A DNA stretch of 5,939 nt from CAXMPK01 sp964195405 (lineage in GTDB: Bacteria; Actinomycetota; Acidimicrobiia; Spongiisociales; ZC4RG35): positions 1 to 5,939 of the forward strand of contig CAXMPK010000128.1 of assembly GCA_964195405.1 (NCBI GenBank), read 5' to 3'. This document shows positions 5,819-5,939 of the stretch, one piece after another; the stretch's first letter is position 1; every line of letters begins with the position of its first letter. The notes beneath the pieces are model-generated. The model made no database searches. It was not told where the DNA came from and was given only the letters and a program-made list of their open reading frames with translations. A program made the translations under genes and the position numbers.

Positions 5819-5939
5819 ATGTCTCTTCTCGACCACAACCAGATTGTCATCAACCAGAAGGCCAAGCTGATCGAGCTCACCAACGAGTACGCCATCCGCG
5901 ACATGGAAGGCAACGACGTTGGCACGATCAAGCAGGAAG
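5819..5939 (+). CDS. LURP-one-related / scramblase-like family protein, N-terminal fragment (runs off right edge)
   Basis: An ATG at 5819-5821 opens a frame of 40 visible codons to the window end. The visible part contains IVINQKAKLIELTNEYAIRD (9-28) followed by MEGNDVGTIKQE (29-40). Alternating hydrophobic strands, a 'Y-x-I-x-D-x-x-G-N-x-V-G' turn and a following charged strand resemble the start of bacterial LURP-one-related/scramblase-like beta-barrel proteins, whose role in bacteria is not settled. It is a small, probably cytosolic or membrane-associated protein; no signal peptide is present. No Shine-Dalgarno site precedes the ATG, while TAGCGT sits 7 bp upstream, so leaderless translation is plausible. 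Transcription is away from the importer operon, so there is no reason to link its function to transport. With only 40 residues the family call is tentative; that this is a real gene start is more secure, because the fragment reads as ordinary protein. Confidence 0.55.
   Translation, partial: MSLLDHNQIVINQKAKLIELTNEYAIRDMEGNDVGTIKQE

Overview
The window is a GC-rich stretch of bacterial chromosome. It holds a compact minus-strand operon for a BMP-type (basic membrane protein / PnrA-like) ABC importer, flanked by two genes cut by the window edges. The organism is most likely an actinobacterium, plausibly of the Acidimicrobiia type. The clues are high GC, a lipoprotein signal ending in AAACGDD followed by a Thr/Asp/Ala/Pro-rich linker, TTG and GTG starts with strong Shine-Dalgarno sites, and a rightmost gene that looks leaderless. 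This placement is inferred from style, not from a marker gene.

Layout, in the minus-strand direction of transcription. At 5667-4417 lies the substrate-binding lipoprotein, with a near-perfect 18-bp tandem repeat (5472-5577) encoding its linker. A 108-bp gap follows, containing two hairpins: a perfect 13-bp stem at 4342-4375 and a 6-bp stem at 4380-4394. At 4308-2782 is the double-domain ATPase (TTG start). At 2785-1673 is the first permease (GTG start, 4-nt overlap with the ATPase). At 1673-411 is the second permease (1-nt TGATG overlap). After 77 bp without a clear terminator, a Rossmann-like/DUF2520 protein begins at 333 and runs off the left edge. On the plus strand, a gene reading away from the operon begins at 5819 and runs off the right edge. 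Its 40 visible residues resemble the LURP-one-related/scramblase-like family. The 151 bp between the divergent genes should hold both promoters.

Together the four operon genes form a complete importer. The lipid-anchored binding protein captures the ligand outside the membrane, the two different permeases form the channel, and the single ATPase chain supplies both nucleotide-binding domains. Characterised members of this family (Treponema PnrA, Streptococcus RnsBACD, Bacillus YufNOPQ/NupNOPQ) take up nucleosides, so a nucleoside ligand is the best guess. No nucleoside-catabolic gene is visible to confirm it.

I do not see a new class of system. The points most worth following are the hairpin pair that could set binding protein above transporter, the homogeneous in-frame minisatellite in the lipoprotein, its four mature-domain cysteines, and the DUF2520 gene downstream of the transporter.
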